Shown here piece after piece: positions 39,692 through 52,100 of a stretch of 64,000 nt of DNA. Both the position numbers and the translations under genes were made by a program. The notes under the pieces were generated by a model, which made no database searches, had not been told where the DNA came from, and saw only the letters and a program-made list of their open reading frames with translations. The stretch comes from Parietichytrium sp. I65-24A (lineage: Eukaryota; Sar; Bigyra; Thraustochytrida; Thraustochytriidae): positions 496,001 through 560,000 of the forward strand of contig BLSF01000003.1 of assembly GCA_012862575.1 (NCBI GenBank). The letters run 5' to 3'. Each line of letters begins with the position of its first letter. Within the stretch, counting starts at the first letter, position 1.

Positions 39692-41286
39692 CGAGTTTCG
39701 CAGTACTTGTACTCGCTGGTGGGAAGTCTTAAGTATGGTGGTCCTATCGCAGTCGTATAAGAAGGCGATAAGGTGGTGTGTATCTCTTGATTGAGATGTC
39801 TCTTGTGTCTCTTGTGTCTCTTGAAGTCTCTTGCATCTTTCGTTGATCGAACGAGTTCATTGAACGAACAGACAAGAACGCAGCAATCTTTTTCACAACC
39901 AGAATTCAGAATTCACTGAATTCTGAATCAGACAACAGAATACATTATACAGAGCAGAATGTAAGTACCGATACTTAGAGCAGAATGCTGTCCCATGCCG
40001 AACACCCTCCACGACGGAAGGGGGACACCTGAGGCTTCTCTATTTGTATAGAAGCATTGTCATCGTACGAAAAGCGGGGAGTAGCGCTCGTGTGGAGTAC
40101 TCAGCACTCAGTCTACTGGTACCGGCACCGGCCCACTTGAAGCTCTTTCCTTTAGAGCAGATATCGATTGGCTCTATCCAACTTGGAGCCACCCCCGGGA
40201 AGGTCGCTTCCTGACTTAGCCATTACAAATGTATTTACCTGTGCGTACTGTGGCACCGTACTACCAGCTCATTAGGAGCAGATAATAGCAGATAGCCTGC
40301 GGAGGCGCGACGTCACTAGTGGCCGGTGGGAGAAATGTACTTTGCACTCAGGTTGCTCGCAGCGCGTTGGGTGTGTTGGGTGGCTCGATCGCCCATGGGA
40401 TATCCAAAGAGGACGCCAAAGGAGGATACGAAAAGCTCAACTCTGGGAAGCACCACGGGGTGCTGGATACTGGATACTGAGCAGGGCGTGATGGTGACAG
40501 GTTGACAGGGGACAAGATACCCGCGGAGCGGTTGGACATGAGATGTAAAAGCTTATATCTTTGATTTTTAACAAGCTGAAGTGGTGTGGATAAAAGTAAA
40601 AGACAGAGGAGGAGAAGAAGTCGCGAGAGAGGAAAAGGGCTGACTTACGATATAATCGATTGATGATAGGAGGGCCAGGGTGAATGACCGATTTGCAGTG
40701 TCTCCTTCTCGACATCTTGCTCACAGACAGCGTTTAGCTGGTAGAAATTCATCCTCTCCTTCGCGTTCAGGCATGGCCGTGGACACTGGCACTAACTCTT
40801 AAGTACATTCACTCATCATAGATTACATTGGCCTCTCAATCATAATGGAATACACAGCGACGCAGATATTGATATTTCCAGGCGAGGATCTCATCGTACT
40901 CTTGTACTGGCCTCCTCACGACTCGCGTTGCCCACTTTTAAAAGTAATTGCACCAGACCTCAACTGTGCTCCAGCATTGTTCAGCGACTCACAGTGCACC
41001 CCACATGGAGACGCTGTACAGACCCGGAATGCGTCGCGAAGGGAAAACATGAGGATGAGGACATGGGAAGGAACAGAATAAGGAATTCATTTTCGTTACG
41101 GAGTTTGAGAAGGTTTTTGATCATCATCTTGGTCAGCGCCCGACCCAAGATGCACTGTGCATTGCTTGAGACATCTGCAATCAAGTGTGTTTCACTTTCA
41201 CGGCAGCTCGGGGGAACAGTGACCTGGTTTGCTCAGGTTTGAGCTTGAGTTGCGATGATGTTGATTATAGCAGGGTTTTCTCGGAT
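39692..41286. other. Intergenic region with palindromic GAATTC element
   Basis: About 1.6 kb lying upstream of the CENP-L-like gene and downstream of the ATPase gene. Next to the CENP-L-like gene the plus strand shows TCTCTTG repeats (39782-39836), i.e. purine-rich on its sense strand. A GAATTCAG palindromic cluster lies at 39900-39931 and GTACTCAG/GGTACCGG motifs near 40100-40132. No supported gene. Confidence 0.5.
39900..39931. repeat. Palindromic GAATTCAGAATTCACTGAATTC cluster
   Basis: CAGAATTCAGAATTCA is followed directly by its near-reverse complement CTGAATTCTGAATC, forming an inverted repeat of the GAATTCAGA motif that is scattered through the gene-poor regions. Confidence 0.8.
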
Positions 41287-44200
41287 TTAGTGAGCCTCTG
41301 CAGCAACATCGACACGTGGGTTCTTGTCATCAGTAGCCTTCTTCTTCTTCTTGCGGGTGCAGCACATGAGTTTCTTGCCCAGGGACTCGAAGAACAGGGT
41401 GAATTTGGATGGCTTGAAGCCAACCTGGTTGTTGATGTTCCAAGCATTGAGCTTGATAAGCAATCGCCAGGTGAGGACCTTGAGAACATCCTGGATGATG
41501 AAGCAGATGATGCAGTAGATCCACACCCAGAGTGCAATGAGGTTATCTGAGTGGGCAAGACCGCAAATTGGGACACCGTCCACTTCCGAATCATCCTCGC
41601 ATGGCACGAAGAGTGCAATGATGGTGGAAATGATGCATGCAATTACCACAGCGCACAACAGAACAGGGTGTGGCTTCTTCTCGAAGAAGAAGCGGTCTCC
41701 AGTTCTAGCGGCGAAAAGGGAGAGGATATCAGAGATTGCGACCTTGAGGAAAACAGCAGTGACAATCTCGCCGTACTCGAGCTGGAGGCCATTATTCGCG
41801 AAGAAGGTGCCTTCTTCGTTAGACTCGAGGCACCAGTGAAGGAGCAAGAGAGAAGATCCGAAGGCGACAACCATGATGGAGGAGGCCACAAGGAAGAGCG
41901 CAGGAAGCACCCATCGCTCAGGGAACTTGGATGGCACAGCGTAATCGTAACCGACAGAGATGAGGGTACCATCGTTAATCACGGTGATGCACATGAGGAA
42001 GAGAACAGGGACAGAGAAGAACTCTGGCCACTCCTTGCCCTGGGCCCTCACCTCCTCTGGGGTAAATTCGGTTGGTTCGTAGATGAACACAGCGATGAAG
42101 AAGAAGAGGAGAAGCTGAAGGGTAGCAGCGATACGGTAGGTGAGGAAACTCTTCATGCGGGAGAAAATGCAGCGGGAGATCTGGATGCCGTCCACAATAG
42201 TGCTTAGGCCTTCCTTGGTCAGGACAATATCTGCAGCAGCGCGAGCAGCGTCGGTGGATCCGGACACAGCGATACCGACATCAGCACGCTTGAGAGCAGG
42301 AGCATCGTTGACACCATCACCAGTCATACCGACCTTGTATCCGAGTTCGCGGTAAGTCTCGACGATGAGGAACTTGTGCTCTGGGAAGACCTGTGCGAAA
42401 CCGTCAGCCTCTTCGATGTACTTGCCGTACTTTTCAGCAAGATCATCTGGAGCCTCGCCTTCGGAGTCGAGGAGTGGAAGCTTTTCTGGTCCCTCAATCT
42501 TTGGCCACATAGGATCCTTCATGTCTCCCATCTCAAGCACCTTGCAGGTCTTGCGGGCGATGAGGGCGTGGTCACCGGTAATCATCTTGACAGGAACTCC
42601 GTAGTGGTGGCTCTTGGAGATGGTGTCCTTGGTGTCATAGCGAGGAGGGTCCAAGAAGCTGAGGAGACCAGACAGGTGCCAGGTGACGTTGAGCTCCTCC
42701 TGTTTGGCAGCTTCCATGTTCCACTGGTCGTTGAGCGGCTCAGAGATGGCGACAACGACAGCGCGAATTCCGTCCTTACCAAGCTCCTCCACCTTGTGGT
42801 GAATCTTCTCGGAGATCTCTGGGTTCTTGTCGAGGGCAGCAATAATGTGTGGGGCACCCTTGGTCACGCGGAAGATCTCTCCAGTGGTCTTGTCCTTGAG
42901 GGAGCACTCAGTGCGCTTGAGGATTGGGTTGAAAGGCACGAGTTCGAGGATCTCGTAGTTTCCAAGCTCCTCCTGGATCTGGTCGAAGACGCGCTTGTTG
43001 TACCAGTCCTTGCGGGTTTCCTCAGGCTGCTCGTTCATCTGGTCGAGAATTCCATCGACCCAGAGGTGGCACTGGAGAACAAGGGTATCGAGAGCATCCT
43101 TAGGCATAGAGTGCCAGTTGGCAGCCATAGCAGCGTGTCTGAGAATCTGCATATCCTGGTACTTTTCGTTGTACGAGATGACCTCCTGAATAACCATCTT
43201 GTTCTGGGTGAGGGTTCCGGTCTTGTCAGAGCAGAGCATGTTCATTCCAGCCAGATCCTCAATGGCAGCGAGACGGCTGACAATGGCTCCGAGCTTGGAG
43301 AGGTGCTTGGATCCGATAGCAAGAGTGGTGGTGGTGACGATCTCGATAGCCATAGGGATGGAGGCGACGAGGAGAACCACAGCGAAACTTGCGGCCTCCT
43401 TTCCATCCACGTCACGGTCAAGGATAAGATACAAGAACGCGGTAAGGCAGAGAACGATTGAGAGCACAGAGAGGATGATCATGATCTTGAGAAGGAGCTT
43501 CTGAAGATTGGAGTACTCGTTGTTGTCCTTGAGGAGAGAAGCAGTCTTTCCGAAGAAGGTGTTCTTTCCGGTGAAAAGGACAGTGGCCTCACACTCACCT
43601 TGGGCAACGTTGGATCCCATCTTTGCGACCTTTCCGGCGTCCATGGTGACTGGGAGGGATTCTCCGGTGAGAGCTGCCTCATCGATGTCGACAGTGCTTT
43701 CGTTGATCATGCAGTCAGCAGGGACAGAGGCTCCAGCGTGGAGCTCGATCAAGTCACCAGGAACAAGGTTGGTGGCATCGAACTTGTGGATCCAAGCGCC
43801 ATCACGCTTGACAGTAGCAGATGGCTTGAGGGAAGCCTTGAGAGCGGCGATAGCATCTCCGGCCTTGGTGGTTTCGTAGTAACTGAGACTTGCGTTACCC
43901 AAGTTGATAGCAACAAGGATGCCAAAATCAGCATAGTTGCCAAGTCCAGCCTCGATGAAGGCGGCGATCCAGATCATGATTGGCATAGGCTGCCAGAGCA
44001 TGGAGCAGAAGATGTACCACTTTGGGATGACCTTCTCTGGAAGAGAGTTCGGTCCATGCTCAGCGAGGAGCCTCTCAGCCTCGGCGCTGGTAAGTCCCTT
44101 GCTTGGCTGAATCTCGTTGGCGAGACTCTGCTCAGCGGACTTCTCAAAGTCTACCTGGAGCTCGGACTGCTTGCGCACGCGGCGGAGGGACTCTACCGAA

Positions 44201-44373
44201 GAAGTCGAGAGCCTGCGTCCGAGGACCATCGTGTGCTCTGCATCTTGGTCCTTTGCAGGGGTGTCTTCCTCATCGTCGAGGATGCCTTCCTCATCATCGT
44301 GGTCCTCTGGGTTGTTGTCCACTGGCTTGTCCTCCACGGGGAGCGAGTCCTCGTTCCCGGTTGGCTGCTTCAT
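41287..44373 (-). CDS. Plasma-membrane P-type H+-ATPase (P3A family)
   Basis: The 1028-residue single-exon protein has all P-type ATPase signatures: LTGES in the actuator domain (TGES at 236-239), the phosphorylation site DKTGTLTQNK with Asp383, MITGD in the nucleotide domain, and TGDGVNDAP at 684-692. Its overall pattern (DIVLTKEGLSTIVDGIQISRCIFSRM) is that of plasma-membrane proton pumps, which export H+ with one ATP hydrolysed. Membrane helices lie in the usual places, with the first pair after residue ~110 and the C-terminal set after ~725. The N-terminal ~75 residues are acidic and Ser-rich; the C-terminal tail is short and Lys-rich (TRKKKKKATDDK), lacking an obvious plant-type autoinhibitory R-domain. 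Strong codon bias produces long antisense open frames. Cation specificity is inferred. Confidence 0.92.
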   Translation of the reverse strand: MKQPTGNEDSLPVEDKPVDNNPEDHDDEEGILDDEEDTPAKDQDAEHTMVLGRRLSTSSVESLRRVRKQSELQVDFEKSAEQSLANEIQPSKGLTSAEAERLLAEHGPNSLPEKVIPKWYIFCSMLWQPMPIMIWIAAFIEAGLGNYADFGILVAINLGNASLSYYETTKAGDAIAALKASLKPSATVKRDGAWIHKFDATNLVPGDLIELHAGASVPADCMINESTVDIDEAALTGESLPVTMDAGKVAKMGSNVAQGECEATVLFTGKNTFFGKTASLLKDNNEYSNLQKLLLKIMIILSVLSIVLCLTAFLYLILDRDVDGKEAASFAVVLLVASIPMAIEIVTTTTLAIGSKHLSKLGAIVSRLAAIEDLAGMNMLCSDKTGTLTQNKMVIQEVISYNEKYQDMQILRHAAMAANWHSMPKDALDTLVLQCHLWVDGILDQMNEQPEETRKDWYNKRVFDQIQEELGNYEILELVPFNPILKRTECSLKDKTTGEIFRVTKGAPHIIAALDKNPEISEKIHHKVEELGKDGIRAVVVAISEPLNDQWNMEAAKQEELNVTWHLSGLLSFLDPPRYDTKDTISKSHHYGVPVKMITGDHALIARKTCKVLEMGDMKDPMWPKIEGPEKLPLLDSEGEAPDDLAEKYGKYIEEADGFAQVFPEHKFLIVETYRELGYKVGMTGDGVNDAPALKRADVGIAVSGSTDAARAAADIVLTKEGLSTIVDGIQISRCIFSRMKSFLTYRIAATLQLLLFFFIAVFIYEPTEFTPEEVRAQGKEWPEFFSVPVLFLMCITVINDGTLISVGYDYAVPSKFPERWVLPALFLVASSIMVVAFGSSLLLLHWCLESNEEGTFFANNGLQLEYGEIVTAVFLKVAISDILSLFAARTGDRFFFEKKPHPVLLCAVVIACIISTIIALFVPCEDDSEVDGVPICGLAHSDNLIALWVWIYCIICFIIQDVLKVLTWRLLIKLNAWNINNQVGFKPSKFTLFFESLGKKLMCCTRKKKKKATDDKNPRVDVAAEAH

Positions 44374-44642
44374 CGCTCAGACTTTGGTTCAATCCTCAAA
44401 CCAACTCTGACTGACTCGCCTCACTTGCTCAGGTCTTCAAATGCAGGCGTCTGTCCACCTGCGTTTGGTGATTGCTCTGCTCGCTCTGCTGCTCCCACGA
44501 ATTCCCCTGACACCGGCCCTGCGGGTTACGCTTACCTCCAGCCCCTAGCCAACCGTAGCCACGAATTACACACAAAACGACGCTGCGCTTTGCTCTGTCT
44601 GGGCTGTTGCCCATTTTCCCCATTTTCTGCCATGTCACTCAC

Positions 44643-44662
44643 CTCTCTCTCTCTCTCTCTCT
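44643..44662 (+). repeat. (CT)n tract upstream of the H+-ATPase gene
   Basis: A pure CT run about 270 bp before the ATPase ATG; on the gene's sense strand it is (GA)n, as in other leaders. Confidence 0.9.
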
Positions 44663-46077
44663 TTCAATGCCCCGTCGCGGGCTTGCCTCAGTCAGTCTCT
44701 GGCGATTCCCATTATCATTGGATTTATATTCATTCATTCTTTCTTTCTTTCCTTTCTCCCTTACTGCTTTCCAGTAATCTGTAGGTTGACCTTTTCCATC
44801 GTTTCTTCGTGAGGTATTCGACGCCCCTCTCATCTGCTGTCTCATGCGATGCGAGGGCAAGGGAAAGGGAAAGGAAAGGGGATGTAATAGTAGTGTTATT
44901 AGTGGTACCTGGAGTCGATGCATCGTAGGGAGAAAGAGAGAGAGAGAGAGAGAGAGGAGGCAACTGCATGTTGGTCTCCTCTCCGTCCTCCTCCGAGGTT
45001 TCCTGTGAGGCTACAAGCACAGCTTGTGAGTGAGCGGGAGGAAGGTTTCTTGAATTGATTATTTTGATTCACAAAGCTCCCCTCTCCTTCTCCTTCTTTT
45101 CCTCCGCTTCCTCCTTGTAGCTCCTTGTGCTTGTGCTGCTGATTCACAAGCGAAATGACTGTGAGTGCGGATTACTGAGTGTACTGAGAGAGTGCGCCAC
45201 TGCCCGTACAGCGAGTCCTACGCCGCGCATTCCCACGGCACGAGGAGCTACGGTTATGCTTAAAAGTTCATCAATCATTCATTCATTCATTCCTTCTTTC
45301 TTTCTTTTGTGCAATTGGTAGTACAAGCGCGTTCATTCCGAAAATTGAATCAAAGCAACAACTCTAGCTAGCTTTTGCACAAAGTTGTGTTCACCCGACC
45401 CCAAACGTCTTCGTGGCTTGAGCGACTGGAGCGTCTGGAGCATCCAGCCCGAGTCATGTGCGACAAGCTGAGCGATGAGTCGATCCCAAAAATTGCAATC
45501 GTCGAAAAGCTGTGCAAAAGGATGCGGCGCGGCTTTTTGTTGTGTCGATTGAAAATGGATGGATGATGGATGGATGGATGGTCGACGGTAGCACACGAAT
45601 TTCGCACGTAGGAAGCGCGCAGCCTTGGCGCTAAGCACGCCTTGTGTATTACACAAAAATCCACTCGGCTCAGTGGTGCTCCGTGGCGCTTGGTGTGCCA
45701 GACGGGCACAAGACAAATCGTAGGATGAAATAGACGGACGGAGAGACAGACAGACAGACAGTCAGTCAGCCGCACAAGGTGAGAGACAAATGAAATGAAA
45801 TGGGGACGAGAGTGGGAGATGTACCCCTGGTACTGAGTACTGTTGCTGAGTACTGAGTAACGCTTGCGCGGCGCTCTGGTGCCGCGTTGGCACAGGTCGC
45901 CTGTCTCTGCCGTCTCTGCTGTCACACGTTAAATGCCAAATGTTAAATGGTCACATGCATGCTTTCCATTCACTCCTCCGTGAGCGAGAACAACAGCTCC
46001 AGCTACCCCAGCTTTTCGCCGCTATAGAATTCTGCAATTCGAATTGTATCGTACTTGCATGTGACTCAGGCGAGGTG

Positions 46078-46109
46078 AGAGAGGGAGGCAGGCAGGGAGG
46101 GAGAGAGAT

Positions 46110-46144
<35 letters not shown>

Positions 46145-46146
46145 AA
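46078..46146 (+). repeat. (GA)n-rich purine tract
   Basis: About 70 bp of GA and GGAGG/GCAGG units with few interruptions in the 44-53 kb gene-poor region. No gene start is seen immediately downstream on the plus strand. Confidence 0.85.
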
Positions 46147-49100
46147 CACTGAGAACGAGAGTGAGTCTTGGAGTCAATGAATGCTTTGGCAGCACTCCCA
46201 CTACTTATCGGTAATCTTACAAGCTCCAATACAAAGTCGAGCTCCCTCTGGCCGGTGGGAAGGTACAATACGGCAGATGCGCTCTGAGTGCGAGAGAGGG
46301 AGAGATTAAGTGTGTGAGTGAGTGAGTTTAGTGAGTGAGAGAGCAGCTCTTCCTGACGCACTCAGTACAATCTCGAACTTTAGGATGGAGAAATGGAAAT
46401 GTATGATGACTCTTATGATGATGATGGGCCGCGATGAGGATGATGCAGGCTCACAAAGAAGCGACGACTTTCCCTTACTTTTCTCACTCGTGAAGATTCC
46501 TCCTCTGTTGCAGTCACTGCACACGTGCATTGCAGTCGTGCCAGCAAAGTGCTACAGTATAGGATAGCCGGGATCCATATGCTTCCTCCGGTCCATTCAT
46601 TTCCTCCATGCTTCCTCCGCCTGTTTATAGGTTTACAGTAGGAAGTGCATAATGGCACCAACCTTGGTTGCGGTGGTTTTCAAAGGGAAATTTCTCACCT
46701 TGCTTAAGTGGATGTCTATGCACGGCTACTGAGAGGCGAAATGGACCTACGTAGGCCGTGCGCTAGCTCCGCCTTGCATAGTTCCTCTCTTCGTGCTACC
46801 ACTGTTGCCTACTGCAGAAATTTCCAACTTTTTTCCCGCGCCATCCGCATATCTGTAGATAGCAGCTTCCGTAGAAACAACTCATTCTGAAACGATCACT
46901 TGGGACTTTCTAGGGAGAAGGTGGGAGCGGCAAGTTTGCTTCCTTGAGAGTGAGAACCCTTCTTTTAGGAGAAGGAAGAGCCACGCGGAGGAAGACATCG
47001 CGGGGAGAAGGCTAGAGTCGAGAGGGGAAAACGCAAGAGGTAGTAGTTACAGCCGCAATAGCACTTGCCCTCCGCGCCTCACACAACCTGCCTAGGAGCT
47101 AATGTCCCAGCAGGGAGGTGCGTTGGCTTTTTTGGGATCGGCTGCCTCCTAATCACTTTTAAAAGTACCTTAACCTTCGAGAGCGCAATTTCACATTTCA
47201 CTTGCGGTTTTACCTTTACGAATATATTTGGGATAGCATTAGCCCAGTGTTGAGGGCTGACTGCAAGGTTTGTCGCCTTTCTTTTCCTTTACACAGACAG
47301 ATGGGGAGTATGTAGAACGAAGCGCTTCGCTTATTGCTCCAACAGCGAAAAAGCTAACAGCTTCCATCTGTACTACTGATACATACTCTCCTGCTAGCCT
47401 CATGGCGCGGAAAAATCCTCCACTGGGGAAGGTTTTGGCTAGGTAAGGCCTATTTGCAGGAATTGTACAAAGCCTCTCGCGGAAAGGAATTTTATTTTAT
47501 AGCAGAGGAGGAAGAAGAGGGAAGCTAAGCTCTTCAGAGAAGAGAGGAGCACGCGGAGAAGGAAACAAATCTAATCTAGCAAAGTCGAAATTTGGCCAGA
47601 GATTTCTTCTAGCTCCGAGTGGTACAAATTCGCGCAGTCGTCCGGCTAAGCAAGAGACACGTGGAAAAACATGTGGAAACGCAGGAAGGAAGAAACTTTC
47701 AATCAAAAGTGCCTCGCATGCCCGGCACTCTATACTGGCATATGCCACATGCCACATGCCGCGCAGTCAAAGCTTTGTTGGTTTTGGAACTTTTTTTTTT
47801 TTTTTTTCGCGCTGGCCTCTTCCTATCTTTTCAAGCTTTCGCGTCCCCAGCACGCTCAGTGAGCTGCAGGTTAAAAGCATTGGAAGAAGCACAGCCCCGA
47901 ACGAACGGCGGCACACTGAATATTTGAAGCCCAAAGGGTGAAAGATGGTGAAAGTCTCAAAGAGGGAATTGACTGCGGTTCACGGTCAGCTTCCGAATTT
48001 CGCGAGCGAATTCACTGCTGAAAGGAGAGCGGTTGTTCGACTCACGTGGCAGTGGCCGTGTCGGTGCTCGCTTGTACTCAGAATTCACTGTCAGTATTCT
48101 TATTCAGTATTCAGTATTCAGTACTCCTGCTGATTGGGCAAGCAAGAGCAAGAAAGGGTGCTGTAAATTACTGAATTCTGAACTGCAAAATAGCAGTTGG
48201 GCTGGCTTCCATCTCCAAAGCCAAGGCAGTCACGCTGCCAACCCTGGCGCGGCGTTTTCATGGTGAAGATTTGTCGGTCCGCGCCGACGTTTGTCTGTCT
48301 GTCGAGTCGAGCTAGTCGAGCTGGCGACTTTCCGTCCTTCCTCACGGTGGATCGCTGCTGCAGTTATTTCTTGGTAAAAGCGACCACGGAACGACGGAAC
48401 GGGCTGCACGGTGGCACAGTTTTGCAGCGAGTGCAAGGTTATTAGAAATGTTGCGGTGAAATTCGTTTCGATCGCAAGTTTTGGACTCGGTAACATCGGT
48501 AACAACAGCACAAACCGTGAGGTATGTTTTGAGGATTCTCGTATCATCTTCGTTGCAGTTCACCGGCTGCTTTCAATTTCCGAAAGCCGCCTGGTAATGC
48601 GTCGTTTCTATCGGCCGGAGACGATGAGAGCAATCGAAAGAAAACTCGAAAGCTAAAGTGGAGTCCATCCACCAAGTCCAGGACAACGAAGAGCGACGTC
48701 TTGGGTAGGTAGGTACTCGGTATCGGTACTGAATACTCTCGTGCATTGCTTTCAACGCTGCTCTGAGCAGTTTTACTGCTGTCGTTGCAAGTGCTGCTGA
48801 GGAAACGAACAGCACAAACTCCCATAGGTGCTCTCAGAAATGCTCTCGTTGCAAAGATTGTGTGTGCTGATGTGCTCTGGCAATCTCTGGCACGAGCAAA
48901 GCGGTTTTCGCTCTTGGCAAGCTGGGTCGAACTTCGAACAGATCCAAGGCGCTCGCTCCGGCCACCGCGCAAAGACACCTTGCTGAGAATTTCGGTGCAC
49001 TAGGGCATGTGTATCTAACCCATCAGTGCGGTAAAATGGGTGGCTGGCTGATTGATGGATAAATGTTTCCACAGTGTGTACAGTACTCAGTACCACAGCT

Positions 49101-52100
49101 CTACCGATCTGAAGGAATTTTTCAAGAGCTTATTTTTTGTTGCGTAAGAAAAAAGTGCCCCACTTTTCACCAACTCACTCGTCAGCTCCATTGAAGCCTG
49201 GACGAGTTGGAGATTTTTCCCAACTTACTCTTTGATTGGGCTTTTTGGAGAGCGCTTGAGTGGTAGGAAAGCTGAATTCTTTTTAAACTCTGGAATTGGC
49301 AGCGTCTTACATCCGTGTTGATGAGCTTTTTTGTGCATCTTTCCGCGAAAACAGCTCCGTCTGGCACGTCAGATCATGCACTCGAGTTTCATGCACAGAT
49401 TTGCATCCACGGTTCGCATCAGCTTCTGAACACTTAAGAGACGAACTCGCCATGGAAGCTAACCAAACTGCTGTTCAGTGAAGTGAAGTGAAGCTTTTCT
49501 TCATCATTTTTTTCTAACTTATACATACATACAGTTAAAATAAAAAAATAATGTGCTGCAGGGAATACGATTGGAGCAAGTCGCGTTGTCAAACAAAACC
49601 TTCCCTCTTCTACATCGCATCGTGAGAAACTGCGCTGCTGGTATCGAACTAGCTCCAGGCGATGATCATCTCCAAAAAAAGGAATCACAAGTGACTGTAC
49701 TGACCTTTCCAACAACAGAGTCTGCGCTCGGAATCAACCGTCTAAAGGTTCAACGGTGTCGGGACTCATTGGAAACCTCCGGCCAAGAAAGGTTTCTTTC
49801 TTCGTGTGTCAATCAGAGCGTTCAGGCAAAGCCGAGAGAATGGCGGGCGAGTCTCGTTCTGGTGAAGCAGGAGACTTGTTACCTCACCGGTCATACCGGT
49901 CTTGCTTGGCTAGAAGAGAAGAAATGTCTTCTCTTCCACTTTGAGTTCCACTCTCTCGGTCCGCGAACGGAGTTTGCAAGGGCAACAGCATTCCCCGAAA
50001 CTGATGTACCGCTAATTTCAACGCAGTTTTCCCTTCAAGATCCTCCGAGCTTTAAAGCTCCAAAGCTTTAGAGCCCTGGCGCTGTTGAACCTGCGTCAAC
50101 TCCAAGGAAATTCAGTCGAAATTCTCATTCCTGACAAATCTGACAAACCAAGCCTTTAGTTCCGCTCATCGCCGACGGAAAGACAGCAGTTTCCCTGCAC
50201 TAGTAGCCATTTCACTATGTTTAAGAATAGATAGCACTCCCAGCTTCTCTGTGCCTCACACAAGATCGAACTAAGGCTTTCCAAGACATACAATAAGAAC
50301 GGCTTTAGAGCAACTACAAGCGTGGTGCGAGGAGCGAAGGAGCGAGGTCTCTCCGATAATATCGCGATGAAGTGTCCGTCGCAGTACTAACATTTCGGGG
50401 TCGTGGAAGAACTATTAGCTAGCTGCGAGCCAATCCAAAGATTCCTTCCACTTTCGAGGTGCAGAATTCAGAAAACAAAAGCAATCGATCTGACTCTCTT
50501 TTGACTCTGAGTGCTCAAGTACTGAAAAAGTGTTTTCGCCAACACCAACATCCCTCAAAAGTTTTAGCGTTGCTCCCAATCATGGCATACTGCGTAGCGT
50601 AGCGATGGCACACAGATTTTCGCTTGAATTTCGCTACCCAAGTTGCTTGCATTCACAGTCAATTTCACTTTCATGCCAACGCCTGGGTGACGTGACTTAC
50701 TAGAAGCTAGTAATACATGAAAATGCATCCCCTGGGGCTCATTCTGAATTTATCTTCTCAATTTCTGAGCTTGTAGCTCTTGCGCGAGGACTCGGAAGCA
50801 ATGCATAGTTTTTGCAATCTCCGACTTGAAAGACAAGCTCATCAACACTACTCAAAAGTTCGGCGTAGCGCTTTCATCCCTCGAATATAGTGTTGATTGG
50901 TGGATCCATTGGCTTTGTTTGTGTTTCAAGTTCTTTTGTGTGAGTGGCAATAGAGTTGACTCGGACACCACAGAGACCCAAGCACTCGTTGCTGTCAATT
51001 TATCTTCTTTTTTGGTCAGTCATCGTAAGTCACTCCGGGCTTGCGCCTTCTCTTTTTTTAATCACGGAAAGACCCAAATATATGTGGAGATCTGGAGAGA
51101 CCATAGCCAATGGTTCTACCGCTATAAGAGAGAAAACAGACTGCCCAAATCTCGAGTTTTGTGAGTCTTCCTTCCTCCGACAAAAAAGAACTTCATGACA
51201 TAATTTCGTGCCCACTTTCCCAAGGATCAGTCTTGTTTACGATTTTCTTCTTATTCGAAGACCAATTGACCTTTTTGTTTTTTCCTTCTTTTTCTCAATC
51301 ACAGTCCATGGAAGTGTGAACCAAAGCAAGGTAGGTGAGTGCGAAAAGAGTAGACCACCGCAGTAATTTGCACCCAGGATAGTACTACGTAGCTGCAGTA
51401 GCTGTGGATAGCAATGTCGCCACGCAGAAAGCGGTCGGCAATTGTGCCCTCACAAGGTTCTCACTGACTCGCTGGGGTGACGCCATCCACGGAAAGTGCA
51501 GATGACCGTGACGTCACACTCCTGTCAATCTCGCCAAAGCCTCAGCTCACCTCCTCCGCAAAAGGAGCAGACGCTTCCACTCGCTGTCGAAGCAGCAGAC
51601 ATCTGAGATCTCAGAGATCTGAGGATGTCTGAGGGCTGACTTGTGACACACTTTTGATCAGGACAAGGACAAGGACAAGACAACAACAATGACCGCCAAC
51701 TGTGAAGTGAGTCCTGACCAAATAGACCAGATGACCAAAACAATTGACTCCGACTATAACTGTAAACTAAAGCCTCAAGCTAAAATTCGGCCTTGACGTT
51801 GTATCGCCGCAGAGCTGAGCAACTGCGCAGTTGGATTTACTCGGTCCTGACTCCTGACAATTCTGACAAGTCCAAGGCGACCTTGGCTTTTCACTTTTCA
51901 AAGTTTATCACTGTTTGTTGACCACAGCTAGTAGCTGGACTAGAGCTACAGTAAGGCTTGCCAGTGACAGTGCCGCGAAACACTCCACCTAGTGGGCTGG
52001 CTGCTGACGAAAGATCTGTTTGTATGCGTCTGGCTTCTCTGGCCGCGCCACCCACACCGCCCACACCGCCCACAGTCGTTTCGTCTCGAGTCAGTGCACA

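Noticed and set aside
42376-43461. Second long antisense frame (361 codons) over the H+-ATPase
   Set aside because: Same cause: antisense shadow of a highly biased coding sequence.
43600-44784. Long plus-strand open frame (394 codons) antisense to the H+-ATPase
   Set aside because: It is an effect of the biased codon use of the ATPase gene. The translated product has no domain and no good start; the ATPase on the other strand is unequivocal.
49553-50071. 172-codon frame in the 44-53 kb block
   Set aside because: Begins at GTG, contains no Met codon and shows no family resemblance or signal features.
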